In this document: piece after piece, positions 17,739 through 26,013 of the stretch
Layout of the letters: every line of letters starts with the position of its first letter
Position numbering within the stretch: the first letter of the stretch is position 1
Source of the DNA: Chloroflexota bacterium
Lineage (GTDB): Bacteria > Chloroflexota > Dormibacteria > Dormibacterales > Dormibacteraceae
Length of the DNA: 64,000 nucleotides
Assembly: GCA_005880915.1 (NCBI GenBank)
Contig: VBIW01000046.1
Coordinates: 1-64,000 of the forward strand
Reading direction: 5' to 3'
The notes under the pieces: model-generated
Told to the model about the DNA's origin: nothing
What the model saw: only the letters and a program-made list of their open reading frames with translations
Database searches by the model: none
Translations under genes and position numbers: made by a program

Positions 17739-18212
17739 GCGCCTGGAGAACTTGGCTACTGGCTCTGAGGAGGGTGTGGTGGGTGCGTCTGGGTGGCCGG
17801 GGTCAGGCGCCTGGAGAACTTGGTGACGGGCTGTGAAGAGGGTGTGATGGGTGCGTCTGGGTGGCCGGAGGTCGGGCGCCTTGGAGAAGTTGGCTACGGG
17901 CGGTGAAGAGGGGTTGGTGCGTTTGGGTGGCCGGGGTCAGGGCCTTGGAGAACTTGGTGACGGGCTGTGAAGAGGGTGTGATGGGTGCGTCTGGGTGGCC
18001 GGAGGTCGGGCGCCTTGGAGAAGTTGGCTACGGGCTGTGAAAAGGGTGTGGTGGGTGCATCTGGGTGGCCGGGGAGCAGCGCATGGAGAAGTTGGCTACG
18101 GGCTGTGAAGAGGGTGTGGTGGGTGCGTCTGGGTGGCCGGGGTCGGGCGCCTGGAGGACTTGGCTACGGACTGTGAAGAGGGTGTGGTGGGTGTGTCTGG
18201 GTGGCCGGGTCA
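17739..18212. repeat. Seven tandem ~68-base repeats
   Basis: Units start at about 17739, 17807, 17876, 17941, 18010, 18079 and 18147, each 65-69 bases and beginning GCGCCTGGAGAACTTGG or a close variant, then CTGTGAAGAGGGTGTGG and GTCTGGGTGGCCGG; a partial eighth copy begins at 18213. Unit lengths vary by non-multiples of three, so they are not coding. The block lies between the unknown ftsA-side gene and the DUF222/HNH gene. Function unknown; slippage or a regulatory/nucleoid site are both possible. Confidence 0.9.
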
Positions 18213-18255
18213 GCGCTTGGTGAGGTCGGGTGAACCTTTCTGCATGTTAATTTAC

Positions 18256-18283
18256 TTGACATCGTACGTATGTTTGGTACAAT
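18256..18283 (+). promoter_or_regulatory. Near-consensus leaderless promoter of the HNH gene
   Basis: TTGACA (18256-18261) and TACAAT (18278-18283) with a 16-base spacer. The ATG at 18290 is 6 bases after the -10 box, so the transcript should start at the A of the start codon. The spacer contains the palindrome CGTACG, a possible operator. Confidence 0.8.
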
Positions 18284-18289
18284 ATTGAC

Positions 18290-19390
18290 ATGCTCGAGCT
18301 GGTTCCTCAGGAGGTCGACGTCGCCTACGAGATGGTCGGCATCCGGCAGGCCATCGACGAGCTCGAGCTCCAGTTCTCCCGCCTCGCCGCCACCTTCGAC
18401 AAAGGTGCCTACTGGGAGCAGGAGGGCTCCAACAGCCCGATCGACTGGATTCGCTTCAACTGCCACCTCACCTCCAACGCGGCCGGGGCACGGATCGCAG
18501 TCGGCGAGAACCTGGGACGCATGGCGGAGAGTGCGCAGGCCATGCAGGCAGGTGAGATCGGCTTCGCCCACCTGGTCGAGCTGGCGCGGACGGCTGATGC
18601 GGTGGGTAAGGCCTTTGACGAAACCAAGCTCCTGGAGCTGGCGCGCGAGAACTCACCCGGCAAGTTCCACTACAAGTGCATGCACTACCGCCACTCGGTC
18701 GACGCCAAGGCAGTCGCCGAAGAACAGGCCGAGCTGGCCGAGACGCGCTTCCTCCACCTGAACACGCAGGATGACGGCGGCCTTTTCATCACCGGGCTGC
18801 TCGACCCCGTCGGCGGCGCGCTGGTGCGCAACGCGCTGGAGCCGCTGGCGCGCAGCTCAGGCGCTGACGACTATCGCGATGCGCCCAAGCGCTGGGCCGA
18901 CGCCCTGGTCGAGCTGGCCTCGAGCAAGACCAGGATCCAGATGCAGGTCACGAGCTCGGTCGAGACTCTGCTCGACCTGGTCGGAGCACCGGGCGCGGAG
19001 ACCGAGTTCTCCCTCCCCATCTCCTCCAAGACAGTCGAGCGCTGGGCCTGCGACTCGAGCCTGAGCCGAATCCTGATGCAGGACTCGGTGGTGATCGACG
19101 TCGGCCGGAGCGAGCGGACGATCAAAGGACCACGGCGCCGGGCGCTGATCTCGCGGGACAAGCACTGCCAGTGGCCGGGTTGCGAGCGGACGGCGTCAAA
19201 GTGCGATGGACATCACGTCGTGCATTGGCTGCACGGCGGCGGCGGAGAGATCGAAAATCAGATCCTGCTCTGTCACCGGCATCACTGGATGGTGCATGAG
19301 GGCTGCTGGCAGCTGGTCAAGACCGATGATGGCCGGATCGTGACCATCGCACCGACAGTCACCTTCGGACTGCCGCGCGGGCCGGACTGA
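18290..19390 (+). CDS. DUF222 / HNH endonuclease-type protein
   Basis: A 366-aa protein with an N-terminal DUF222 domain (residues ~10-250, helical) and a C-terminal HNH domain: CQWPGCERTASKCDGHH, HWLHGGG and LCHRHHWMVHEG supply the metal Cys/His and the HNH residues. Such '13E12-type' proteins occur in many copies in actinobacterial and related genomes and behave like dispersed, possibly mobile, nucleases; the true role is unproven. It is the only plus-strand gene inside the dcw cluster and is flanked by a tandem repeat, so it was probably inserted. Confidence 0.85.
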   Translation: MLELVPQEVDVAYEMVGIRQAIDELELQFSRLAATFDKGAYWEQEGSNSPIDWIRFNCHLTSNAAGARIAVGENLGRMAESAQAMQAGEIGFAHLVELARTADAVGKAFDETKLLELARENSPGKFHYKCMHYRHSVDAKAVAEEQAELAETRFLHLNTQDDGGLFITGLLDPVGGALVRNALEPLARSSGADDYRDAPKRWADALVELASSKTRIQMQVTSSVETLLDLVGAPGAETEFSLPISSKTVERWACDSSLSRILMQDSVVIDVGRSERTIKGPRRRALISRDKHCQWPGCERTASKCDGHHVVHWLHGGGGEIENQILLCHRHHWMVHEGCWQLVKTDDGRIVTIAPTVTFGLPRGPD

Positions 19391-19391
19391 G

Positions 19392-19724
19392 TTAGAGATA
19401 GTGCCGGCGGATCGCTCCCAGGTTGTTGAAGATCCGAACGCCGAACGCCACGATCGCCGCGATCGAGAGGTCCACGCCCAGCTTGTCCCCAAAATAGGTC
19501 AGGCCTCCGGCCAGGGTCATGTTCGTGATCAAGCCACTGAAGAACACTCGCGGCTCGAAGGTGCCGGCGATGTAGGCCTTGAACGCGCCGAAGATCGAGT
19601 CGAGAGCCGCCAGCAGCGCCACCGCGGTGTAGCGCGCGTAGGTGATCGGGATCGTGACAGGCGACAGCAGGCCGAGGATCACGCCAAGGATCGCGAACAG
19701 GATCGCGACGATGATTACTTGCAT
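19392..19724 (-). CDS. sbp: Small basic protein (DUF1290)
   Basis: A 110-aa membrane protein with about three hydrophobic segments, matching the Sbp/DUF1290 family (ALDSIFGAFKAYIAG, FFSGLITNM, YFGDKLGVDL). It is found between ftsQ and ftsA in Gram-positive-type dcw clusters; its function is not known. ATG 19724 overlaps the ftsQ 3' end by 10 bases. The HNH gene ends 1 base away on the other strand. Confidence 0.9.
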   Translation of the reverse strand: MQVIIVAILFAILGVILGLLSPVTIPITYARYTAVALLAALDSIFGAFKAYIAGTFEPRVFFSGLITNMTLAGGLTYFGDKLGVDLSIAAIVAFGVRIFNNLGAIRRHYL

Positions 19725-20650
19725 GCGTTCGGGGACGGAGTCGCACCGGGCGACGGCGATGCCGGCGCCGGTTCGCGAGACTTGTAGCCGACCGCAGGCT
19801 CGGAGGGGTTCATGACGTTGACGTACTCGAGGTCGGTCGAGCTGTAGTCGACGTTGCCATTGCCCGCGATGGCTTTGAGGGCGGTCAACTTGTCCCGCAG
19901 AGCGGCGAACTCCTCGGGCGTCAGCACGCGGCCAAAGTAAACCTTCCACCCTCGCTTGGCCACCAACGTCAGGTCGCCGCAGGAATCGAAGATGAACGTT
20001 GCGACATCCTGGCCGATCAAGGTGGGCATCGCCCGCTGCATGTTCACCAGCGCGGTCAACAGCTGCGGGTCGAGCGCCCTGTCCCCCACCTTCGGGTCTT
20101 TACCTGCGGGTCCCTGGATCACGACCAGGCCGGCCGACGTGCTGGTCGGGCCCAAGACCACGGCCTGGCTGGACAAAAGAAAGACGTGTGTTGACGCGCC
20201 CGCGTGGTATGCGGCCACGGGCTGCCACTCGCTCACCTGCACGACGACGGTGCCTGGGAACTGCGGCTGAACGGTCGCTGTGCGCACCCACACCTGGTTG
20301 AGCAGGCGCTGCTGAGCCGACAGACCGTCGATCGAGATGATGGATGCGCTGCCCTGCAGGCCCGCCGCGTGGGCGACCTGGCTCGTGGTCATATGACGCG
20401 CACCAACCACCTCGACCGCGCGAACCGCCATGACCGGGCCGAACCACAGCCACGCCAGCAGCCCCGCCTCGACAACGGCCACAAGCGCGGCAAGCGCACG
20501 CCATCCCGGATGGACGTCCGGCTCGGCGGCGGAGGCGCGGATTGCCCGCTCGGAGCGCGTCCCCGGCTGGCCGCGCAGCGGTTCAGTTCGCTCGAGCTCC
20601 GCGGGCCAGTTCGGGCGAGGGCGGGCCGAGCTGCGGCGCCGAAACATCAT
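19715..20650 (-). CDS. ftsQ: Cell division protein FtsQ/DivIB
   Basis: A 311-aa bitopic membrane protein: a cytoplasmic basic N-terminus, one transmembrane helix (~52-73), a POTRA domain starting AVRAVEVVGARHMT (~76-143) and an FtsQ-type beta domain (~145-280), then a Pro/Ser tail. It scaffolds FtsL and FtsB at the septum. Its ATG overlaps the ddl stop (ATGA). Confidence 0.9.
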   Translation of the reverse strand: MMFRRRSSARPRPNWPAELERTEPLRGQPGTRSERAIRASAAEPDVHPGWRALAALVAVVEAGLLAWLWFGPVMAVRAVEVVGARHMTTSQVAHAAGLQGSASIISIDGLSAQQRLLNQVWVRTATVQPQFPGTVVVQVSEWQPVAAYHAGASTHVFLLSSQAVVLGPTSTSAGLVVIQGPAGKDPKVGDRALDPQLLTALVNMQRAMPTLIGQDVATFIFDSCGDLTLVAKRGWKVYFGRVLTPEEFAALRDKLTALKAIAGNGNVDYSSTDLEYVNVMNPSEPAVGYKSREPAPASPSPGATPSPNACK

Positions 20651-21600
20651 TTAGGCGGGGGCCCGCTGTGGTGCTGGTGCCGGCCGACTGCGTGATCGAC
20701 CAGTCGCTGGCACAGCTCATCAAACCCAATCCCGGCCGCGCGTGCGGCGTCCGGCAAAAGCGACAGCTCGGTCAGGCCCGGCACGGTGTTGATCTCGAGC
20801 ACCCACGGCGTGCCGGCCGCGTCGACGATGATGTCGACGCGCGCCATGCCCGAACAACCCAGCTCAGTGAATGCGCGCTCGGCGGCGTCTGAGGCCGACG
20901 CCCGTGCCGTTTCGGGGATGCGGGCCGGGATGATGTGGTGCGACTTCCCGGCCGTGTACTTCGCGTCGTAGTCGTAAACAGGGTTGTCGCTCACGATCTC
21001 GAGCGTCGGCAGGACCTGAAGCTCCGGTGTGGCCAGGACCCCGATTGTGACCTCGGTTCCTTTCGCGAATCGCTGCACCAGCACGCGGCGGTCATAGCGA
21101 CCTGCGAGCACGAGACCGCTGGCCACATCGTCTGCGTCCTTCGCAATGGTCAGCCCGATGGTCGACCCCTCGCGCACCGGCTTGACGACCAGTGGCAGCC
21201 CGAACCGAGCGACTACGCGCTCCACGACGTCCGCGGCCAACCCTTGCTTCATCTCCAGCTCCTCGAACTCAGGCACATGGAGGCCGATCGCCGCCATCAC
21301 CTTGCCGGCGCGCGACTTGTCCATGCACAGTGCCGAGGCAAGCACGCCGGAGCCGGTGTACGGAATTCCGAGGAGCTCGAGCATGCCCTGCACCGTGCCG
21401 TCTTCCCCGAGGCGGCCGTGGAGCGCGTTGAACACGCACTCGAAACCGCCGTCGCGTAAGACGTCCCACGTGCCCCCGTCGAGGTCGACAGGCGTGACGT
21501 CGTGGCCGCGCCCGCGCAAAGCCTTGGCGACCTGCTCGCCAGACCTGAGCGACACCTCGCGCTCGGCCGATTTACCTCCTCGAAGTACCGCCAGCCTCAT
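20647..21600 (-). CDS. ddl: D-alanine-D-alanine ligase
   Basis: A 317-aa ATP-grasp enzyme that makes the D-Ala-D-Ala dipeptide of peptidoglycan. Motifs: LRGGKSAEREVSLRSG (substrate loop), LHGRLGEDGTVQGMLE, KPVREGSTIGLTI and EINTVPGLTE (metal-binding Glu and Asn). ATG overlaps the murB stop (ATGA). Confidence 0.96.
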   Translation of the reverse strand: MRLAVLRGGKSAEREVSLRSGEQVAKALRGRGHDVTPVDLDGGTWDVLRDGGFECVFNALHGRLGEDGTVQGMLELLGIPYTGSGVLASALCMDKSRAGKVMAAIGLHVPEFEELEMKQGLAADVVERVVARFGLPLVVKPVREGSTIGLTIAKDADDVASGLVLAGRYDRRVLVQRFAKGTEVTIGVLATPELQVLPTLEIVSDNPVYDYDAKYTAGKSHHIIPARIPETARASASDAAERAFTELGCSGMARVDIIVDAAGTPWVLEINTVPGLTELSLLPDAARAAGIGFDELCQRLVDHAVGRHQHHSGPPPK

Positions 21601-22514
21601 TTCCAGCGGCCGACCATCTCGACTTCTGGCTCGAGCACGATGCCCGATCGCCTCTTCACCTCCGCGATGACGCGGTCGATGAGGTGGCGGACATCAACCG
21701 CGGTCGCTCCGCCTTCGTTGACGATGAAATTGCCATGCAGAGGCGAGATCACCGCCTTGCCTTCGCGCGCGCCTTTCAATCCCGCGGCCTGGACGAGACG
21801 ACCGGCCGAGTCGCCCGGCGGGTTCTTGAAGACGCTACCGCAGTTCTTGGTCTTGATCGGCTGTGTCTCGTTGCGCTCGCTGGTCAGCCGTGCCATGACC
21901 TCTTTCGCCAGCTCCCCATCGCCCCGCTCCAGGCGGATCGTGGCCGACACCACGAGCGCGCCGCGCAGAGGCCCTTCGCGCAGCGCAGACGTGCGATAGC
22001 CGAGCTGCAGCTCGGAGGGCTTCCATGTCTTCTTGCCGCCACCCGGCAGGTAGCCTTCGACCTCGACCAGCACTTCGCGGATCTCCTTGCCCCAGCACCC
22101 TGCGTCCTGGTACACGGCGCCGCCCACCGTCCCGGGGACGCCGATCGCCCACTCGAACCCGCGCAGGTTCGCGTCGGCGGCGATCCGGGCGAGGCGCATC
22201 ATCTTGAGACCGGCCGCGGCCTTTACTCGCGTGCCGTCGACCTCGTGCTCCCGACTCACCACGCGCAGGACAAGGCCTTCGACGCCCCGGTCCGCGACCA
22301 GCAGGTTGGTTCCCGCGCCAAGGAGCAGGTACGGGACGTCCCGCTCCTTCGCTCCTTCGAGCACCTTCTCGATGGCTTCGGCCCGCGACATCTCGAGAAA
22401 GAACTCCGCCGGGCCTCCGATGCCGAAGGACGTGCGCGACGCAAGCGGTTCGTCCTCCCGCACGGCGGGCAGGCCGCGCAGCCAGGCGAGGTTAGACCTT
22501 GTGCGCCAGGTCAT
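21597..22514 (-). CDS. murB: UDP-N-acetylenolpyruvoylglucosamine reductase
   Basis: A 305-aa FAD enzyme of the MurB family. FAD-binding blocks: TSFGIGGPAEFF, LLGAGTNLLVADRGV and AIGVPGTVGGAVYQDAGCWG, where the more usual form is NAGAYG. The C-terminal domain has NCGSVFKNPPGDSAG, with the catalytic Ser. ATG 22514 overlaps murC by 23 bases. Confidence 0.95.
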   Translation of the reverse strand: MTWRTRSNLAWLRGLPAVREDEPLASRTSFGIGGPAEFFLEMSRAEAIEKVLEGAKERDVPYLLLGAGTNLLVADRGVEGLVLRVVSREHEVDGTRVKAAAGLKMMRLARIAADANLRGFEWAIGVPGTVGGAVYQDAGCWGKEIREVLVEVEGYLPGGGKKTWKPSELQLGYRTSALREGPLRGALVVSATIRLERGDGELAKEVMARLTSERNETQPIKTKNCGSVFKNPPGDSAGRLVQAAGLKGAREGKAVISPLHGNFIVNEGGATAVDVRHLIDRVIAEVKRRSGIVLEPEVEMVGRWK

Positions 22515-23784
22515 CGCCCAACTTCTTGATGTCGCCGGCGCCCATCAGCAGGACGAGGTCGTCCGGTCCGACGATCTCCTCGAGCGCCTCTTTCGCTTTG
22601 ACGAAGTCACCCACGTAAATTCCGTTGGGAAGCTGATCCGCCAGCTCGGAGGCACGGACGCCCGACACGTTGTCCTCGCCCGCGCTGTACACGTCGAGCA
22701 CGAAGACCCTGTCTGCCCCTACGAAGGCGTGCGTGAAGTCCCGCATCAGCGCGTGCAGCCGTGAGTAGCGGTGCGGCTGGAAGACCACGATCAGGCGTCG
22801 GTGGCGGAGCTCGCGCGCGGCTTCGATGGTCGCGCGAACCTTGGTCGGATGATGAGCGTAGTCGTCATAGACCGTCCCTCCCTGGAACACCCCCAGAAAC
22901 TCGAGGCGCCGGTGGGCACCAGGAAAGGTCTTCAGCGCGGCCGCGACGTCGGCGAATTCGATGCCAATCTCAAGGGCCATCGCGGCGGCGCCGGTCGCAT
23001 TCTGGATGTTGTGGCGACCGGGCTGCCGAAGGTTGACGTGCCCGAGAAGGTCAAGGCCTCGATAGATCGGAAAAGGACGAACCGGCTCGGAGCGGTACGT
23101 TGCGTCGTGGCGAAAACCATAGGTGACCTTGCGCGCCTTCGGTTTCAGCTCGCGCGCGAGGTCGTCGTCCGCGCACAGGACGGCCAGGCCCTCCTTGGGC
23201 AGGCCTTCGATGAACCACTGGAAAAGATCGCGCACGGCGCTCAGGTCGCGGAAGTGGTCCGGATGGTCGAGCTCGATATTGGTGACGATCGCCCGCTGCG
23301 GGTGATGAAGCGTAAGAGTGCCGTCCGACTCGTCGGTCTCGGCGACCAACCACTCCGATTGCCCCGCGCGGGCGCTCGACCCGTCGCCGACCAGGACCGT
23401 CGGGTCGTAGCCGGCCGTGACGAGGATGTGGCCGAGCATGTGCGTGACTGTCGTCTTGCCTGCGGTGCCGGCGATGGCAATCGAATCCGAAGAGTTGATC
23501 AGGCGGGCGAGCATCTCAGCACGGCTGACGACTGTGACTCCCATCGCGCGCGCAGCGTCCAGCTCGGGTGACTTCTTGATCGCGCCGCTGTAGACCAGCA
23601 GATCCTGACCGAGCACGTGCTCCGGATCGTGACCGAGGAAGATCTTGACCCCGGCCTCCTCAAGCTCGTCAGTGGTCTGCGATTCCTTGACGTCGCAACC
23701 GCTCACCTCGTCGCCCCTCGCGAGAAAGACGCGCGCGAGGGCGGACACGCCCGCGCCTCCGGCGCCCATCAAGTGGACCTTCAT
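22492..23784 (-). CDS. murC: UDP-N-acetylmuramate-L-alanine ligase
   Basis: A 430-aa Mur ligase adding L-Ala to UDP-MurNAc. The N-terminal Rossmann start is HLMGAGGAGVSALA; the ATP loop is AGTAGKTTVTHM, with Ala where GTHGKTT is usual; the central part has ETDESDGTL and ELDHPDHF, and the C-terminal domain begins at DDYAHHPTKVRATI. Overlaps murG (ATGA) and murB. Confidence 0.95.
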   Translation of the reverse strand: MKVHLMGAGGAGVSALARVFLARGDEVSGCDVKESQTTDELEEAGVKIFLGHDPEHVLGQDLLVYSGAIKKSPELDAARAMGVTVVSRAEMLARLINSSDSIAIAGTAGKTTVTHMLGHILVTAGYDPTVLVGDGSSARAGQSEWLVAETDESDGTLTLHHPQRAIVTNIELDHPDHFRDLSAVRDLFQWFIEGLPKEGLAVLCADDDLARELKPKARKVTYGFRHDATYRSEPVRPFPIYRGLDLLGHVNLRQPGRHNIQNATGAAAMALEIGIEFADVAAALKTFPGAHRRLEFLGVFQGGTVYDDYAHHPTKVRATIEAARELRHRRLIVVFQPHRYSRLHALMRDFTHAFVGADRVFVLDVYSAGEDNVSGVRASELADQLPNGIYVGDFVKAKEALEEIVGPDDLVLLMGAGDIKKLGDDLAHKV

Positions 23785-24830
23785 CCGTTCGCCACCTCAT
23801 GCAGGACGGCCAGCACGCGCTGCGCCGCGTCCCGCCGGCCGGCCGCCGCCGATGCTTTAGCCATCGCCCGCAGCCGATCGGCATCGAGGCTTTCGATCGC
23901 GCGCAACAGCGTTTCGCCGGAGAGCTCAACGTCGGGGATCTGGATCGCGGCGCCCGCCTCGACCATCGCCGTTGCGTTTTCTTCCTGGTGGCCTCCGCCG
24001 AACGTTCCAGGGACGAGGATCATCGGCAGCCCGACGGCAGTCGCCTCGGCAATCGTGCCCACACCTGCTCGGCTCACCAGCAGGTCGGCGCGGGCCATGA
24101 GCGCAGGCATGTCATCGCTGAATGTGAGCCCGGAGTAGCGGTCGTGTGAGTCGCGGACCTCGGCGATGCCCGTCGCGCCCTGAGCGCCGGCGACGTGGAT
24201 CACCTCTTCAAAACGCGCGCCAAGCCCATCGAGCGCAGACCACACCGCCTGGTTGAGGTGGCGCGCACCCTGGCTGCCTCCGGTCACGAGCAGGACGCGC
24301 GGCGGCACGTTCGGCGTGCGCGGGGCGAAGCCATCGCGCAGAGGCACGCCCGTGACCACTATGTGCCCATGCTTCAGACGTTGTTCAGTCCCGGGCAGCG
24401 TCGTACATACCGCTGCGGCGCCCGCGGCGAAATATCTCGTGGCCAGGCCGGGGCGGACGTCTTTCTCGTGCAATACATAAGGAATACGGCGCATTCGCGC
24501 CGCTGCGACGGCGGGCGCCATCACGTAGCCGCCCATGCCCAGCACCACGTCGGGCCGGAACCGGTCCGCGATCCCGAGCGCTGAACGCAGTGCGAGCGGT
24601 ATGAGAGCCGGCAGGGCCAGGTTCTTCCAGGGCGCGTCGCGGTCGAGGCCCCGAATGCGGACGGTCTCCAGCTCGAAGCCGGCAGCGGGGACGAGCCGCT
24701 CCTCGGGACCGCCGGAGCGGCCGACCATGAGCACAGCACCTCCCGGCTCCTCAGCGCGAAACGCTCGGGCGACCGCGAGAGCCGGAAACAGGTGCCCGCC
24801 GGTCCCGCCGCCCGCGATCAAAAGTCTCAT
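23781..24830 (-). CDS. murG: Undecaprenyl-PP-MurNAc-pentapeptide GlcNAc transferase
   Basis: A 349-aa GT-B glycosyltransferase that makes lipid II. The glycine-rich loop GGGTGGHLFPALAVAR opens the protein, followed by LGMGGYVMAPAVAAA, LHEKDVRPG and VTGGSQGARHLNQAV; the UDP-GlcNAc site includes SRAGVGTIAEATAVGLPMILVP. ATG 24830 has GGAGG four bases upstream, so this start is firm, although it lies 80 bases inside ftsW. Confidence 0.96.
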   Translation of the reverse strand: MRLLIAGGGTGGHLFPALAVARAFRAEEPGGAVLMVGRSGGPEERLVPAAGFELETVRIRGLDRDAPWKNLALPALIPLALRSALGIADRFRPDVVLGMGGYVMAPAVAAARMRRIPYVLHEKDVRPGLATRYFAAGAAAVCTTLPGTEQRLKHGHIVVTGVPLRDGFAPRTPNVPPRVLLVTGGSQGARHLNQAVWSALDGLGARFEEVIHVAGAQGATGIAEVRDSHDRYSGLTFSDDMPALMARADLLVSRAGVGTIAEATAVGLPMILVPGTFGGGHQEENATAMVEAGAAIQIPDVELSGETLLRAIESLDADRLRAMAKASAAAGRRDAAQRVLAVLHEVANG

Positions 24831-26013
24831 CTGACCTCCGATTGTTCCCTAATGCCGAACCTGAGCCGTGGCGGGCGATGCTCAGCAGGACCCCGACCGC
24901 CGCCAGCGACGTAGCCAGGGCGGTTCCTCCGTAGCTGAAAAAAGGCAGGGGAACGCCCGTGATCGGCAGGGTGTTGGTCACGGTCGCCATGTTCAGGAGC
25001 GCCTCGAAGGTGACCCAGGTCGTGATCGAGGCGGCGAGCGCCATGCCGAACCTGTCGGGGGCGCGCAGCGATGCTCGGTACCCGCGCAGCCCGAAGACGA
25101 GGAATCCGAGCATCACCAGCGTCGTGCCGATAATCCCCGTCTCCTCGCCGATGATGGCGAAGATGAAGTCGGTGTGAGCCTCCGGGAGCCAACCGTACTT
25201 CTCGATCGAATGACCAATGCCGACGCCGAAGATGCCGCCCGAAGCCAGCCCGTAGAGCGACTGCGTGGCCTGGAAGCCTGCGCCGAGAGGATCTGCCCAC
25301 GGGTTCTTGAACGCGGTCAGACGGGCGAATCGGTACGGCTCGAGCAGGGTGACAGCGACAAGGCCAAGGCCGAGCGCACCCACGAGCAGGATGATGTGGC
25401 GGAGCCGACCGCCGCCGGCCCAGTACGCGGAAAGGAAGATCGCGACGGTGACCACGGCCGTGCCCAGGTCTCGTTCCAGCATTAAAAGGACGAGCACGCC
25501 CGCGAGCATTGCCGCGAACGGAACGAAGACGTGCTGAAAGTCCCCCATTCGCTGCGAGTTGCGGTCGACCCAGTGCGCGACGAAGACGGCGAAGGCAAGC
25601 TTGCCCAGCTCCGAAGGCTGAAACGTGCCGAGCGGCCCGGCGTCGAACCAGCGGCGGGCGCCGTTGACGCTCACGCCGAGATGCGGCACGAGCACGAGGA
25701 GCATCAGGATCCCGGCCGCGACTGCGCCCGCTGGAGCCAGCGGCCGGATCCGGCGGTAATCGATTCGGCCGAGCACGAACAGCGCGACGAACCCGATCGC
25801 GAGCCATGCGGCCTGCCGTTCCGCGTAATAGAAGGTCGACTGATGCTGGTTGTAGGCGAAGGCGACGCTGGCGCTGGTCACCATGACGAGGCCCCCTGCG
25901 CATAGAAGCACGGTCGTGAACAGGAGCAGCCGGTCCGGCTGCGGACGCTCGCGGGCGGTCGAGCTGCGGGCAGACCCCGTCCAGGACGCGCTACCCGCGC
26001 CTCTTGAACTCAC
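24751..26013 (-). CDS. ftsW: Lipid II polymerase FtsW (SEDS family)
   Basis: A 420-aa SEDS protein with about ten transmembrane helices that polymerises glycan strands at the septum. Conserved sites: VNGARRWFDAGPLGTFQPSE, LERDLGTAVV, KNPWADPLG, AHTDFIFAIIGEETG and GVPLPFFSYGGTAL. The C-terminal 26 residues, rich in Arg, are encoded by DNA that also encodes the start of murG. GTG start shared with the murD stop (GTGA). Confidence 0.95.
   Translation of the reverse strand: MSSRGAGSASWTGSARSSTARERPQPDRLLLFTTVLLCAGGLVMVTSASVAFAYNQHQSTFYYAERQAAWLAIGFVALFVLGRIDYRRIRPLAPAGAVAAGILMLLVLVPHLGVSVNGARRWFDAGPLGTFQPSELGKLAFAVFVAHWVDRNSQRMGDFQHVFVPFAAMLAGVLVLLMLERDLGTAVVTVAIFLSAYWAGGGRLRHIILLVGALGLGLVAVTLLEPYRFARLTAFKNPWADPLGAGFQATQSLYGLASGGIFGVGIGHSIEKYGWLPEAHTDFIFAIIGEETGIIGTTLVMLGFLVFGLRGYRASLRAPDRFGMALAASITTWVTFEALLNMATVTNTLPITGVPLPFFSYGGTALATSLAAVGVLLSIARHGSGSALGNNRRSDETFDRGRRDRRAPVSGSRGRPSVSR

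Noticed and set aside
17985-18176. Plus-strand reading frame inside the tandem repeats
   Set aside because: Repeat units vary by 1-4 bases, so no frame is kept across them; a low-complexity by-product of the repeat.
17739-18212. CRISPR array
   Set aside because: Repeats are contiguous with no unique spacers and no cas genes are in the window.
18290-19390. Homing endonuclease inside an intron or intein
   Set aside because: No host gene is interrupted at this point; the reading frame stands alone with its own promoter and a DUF222 domain.
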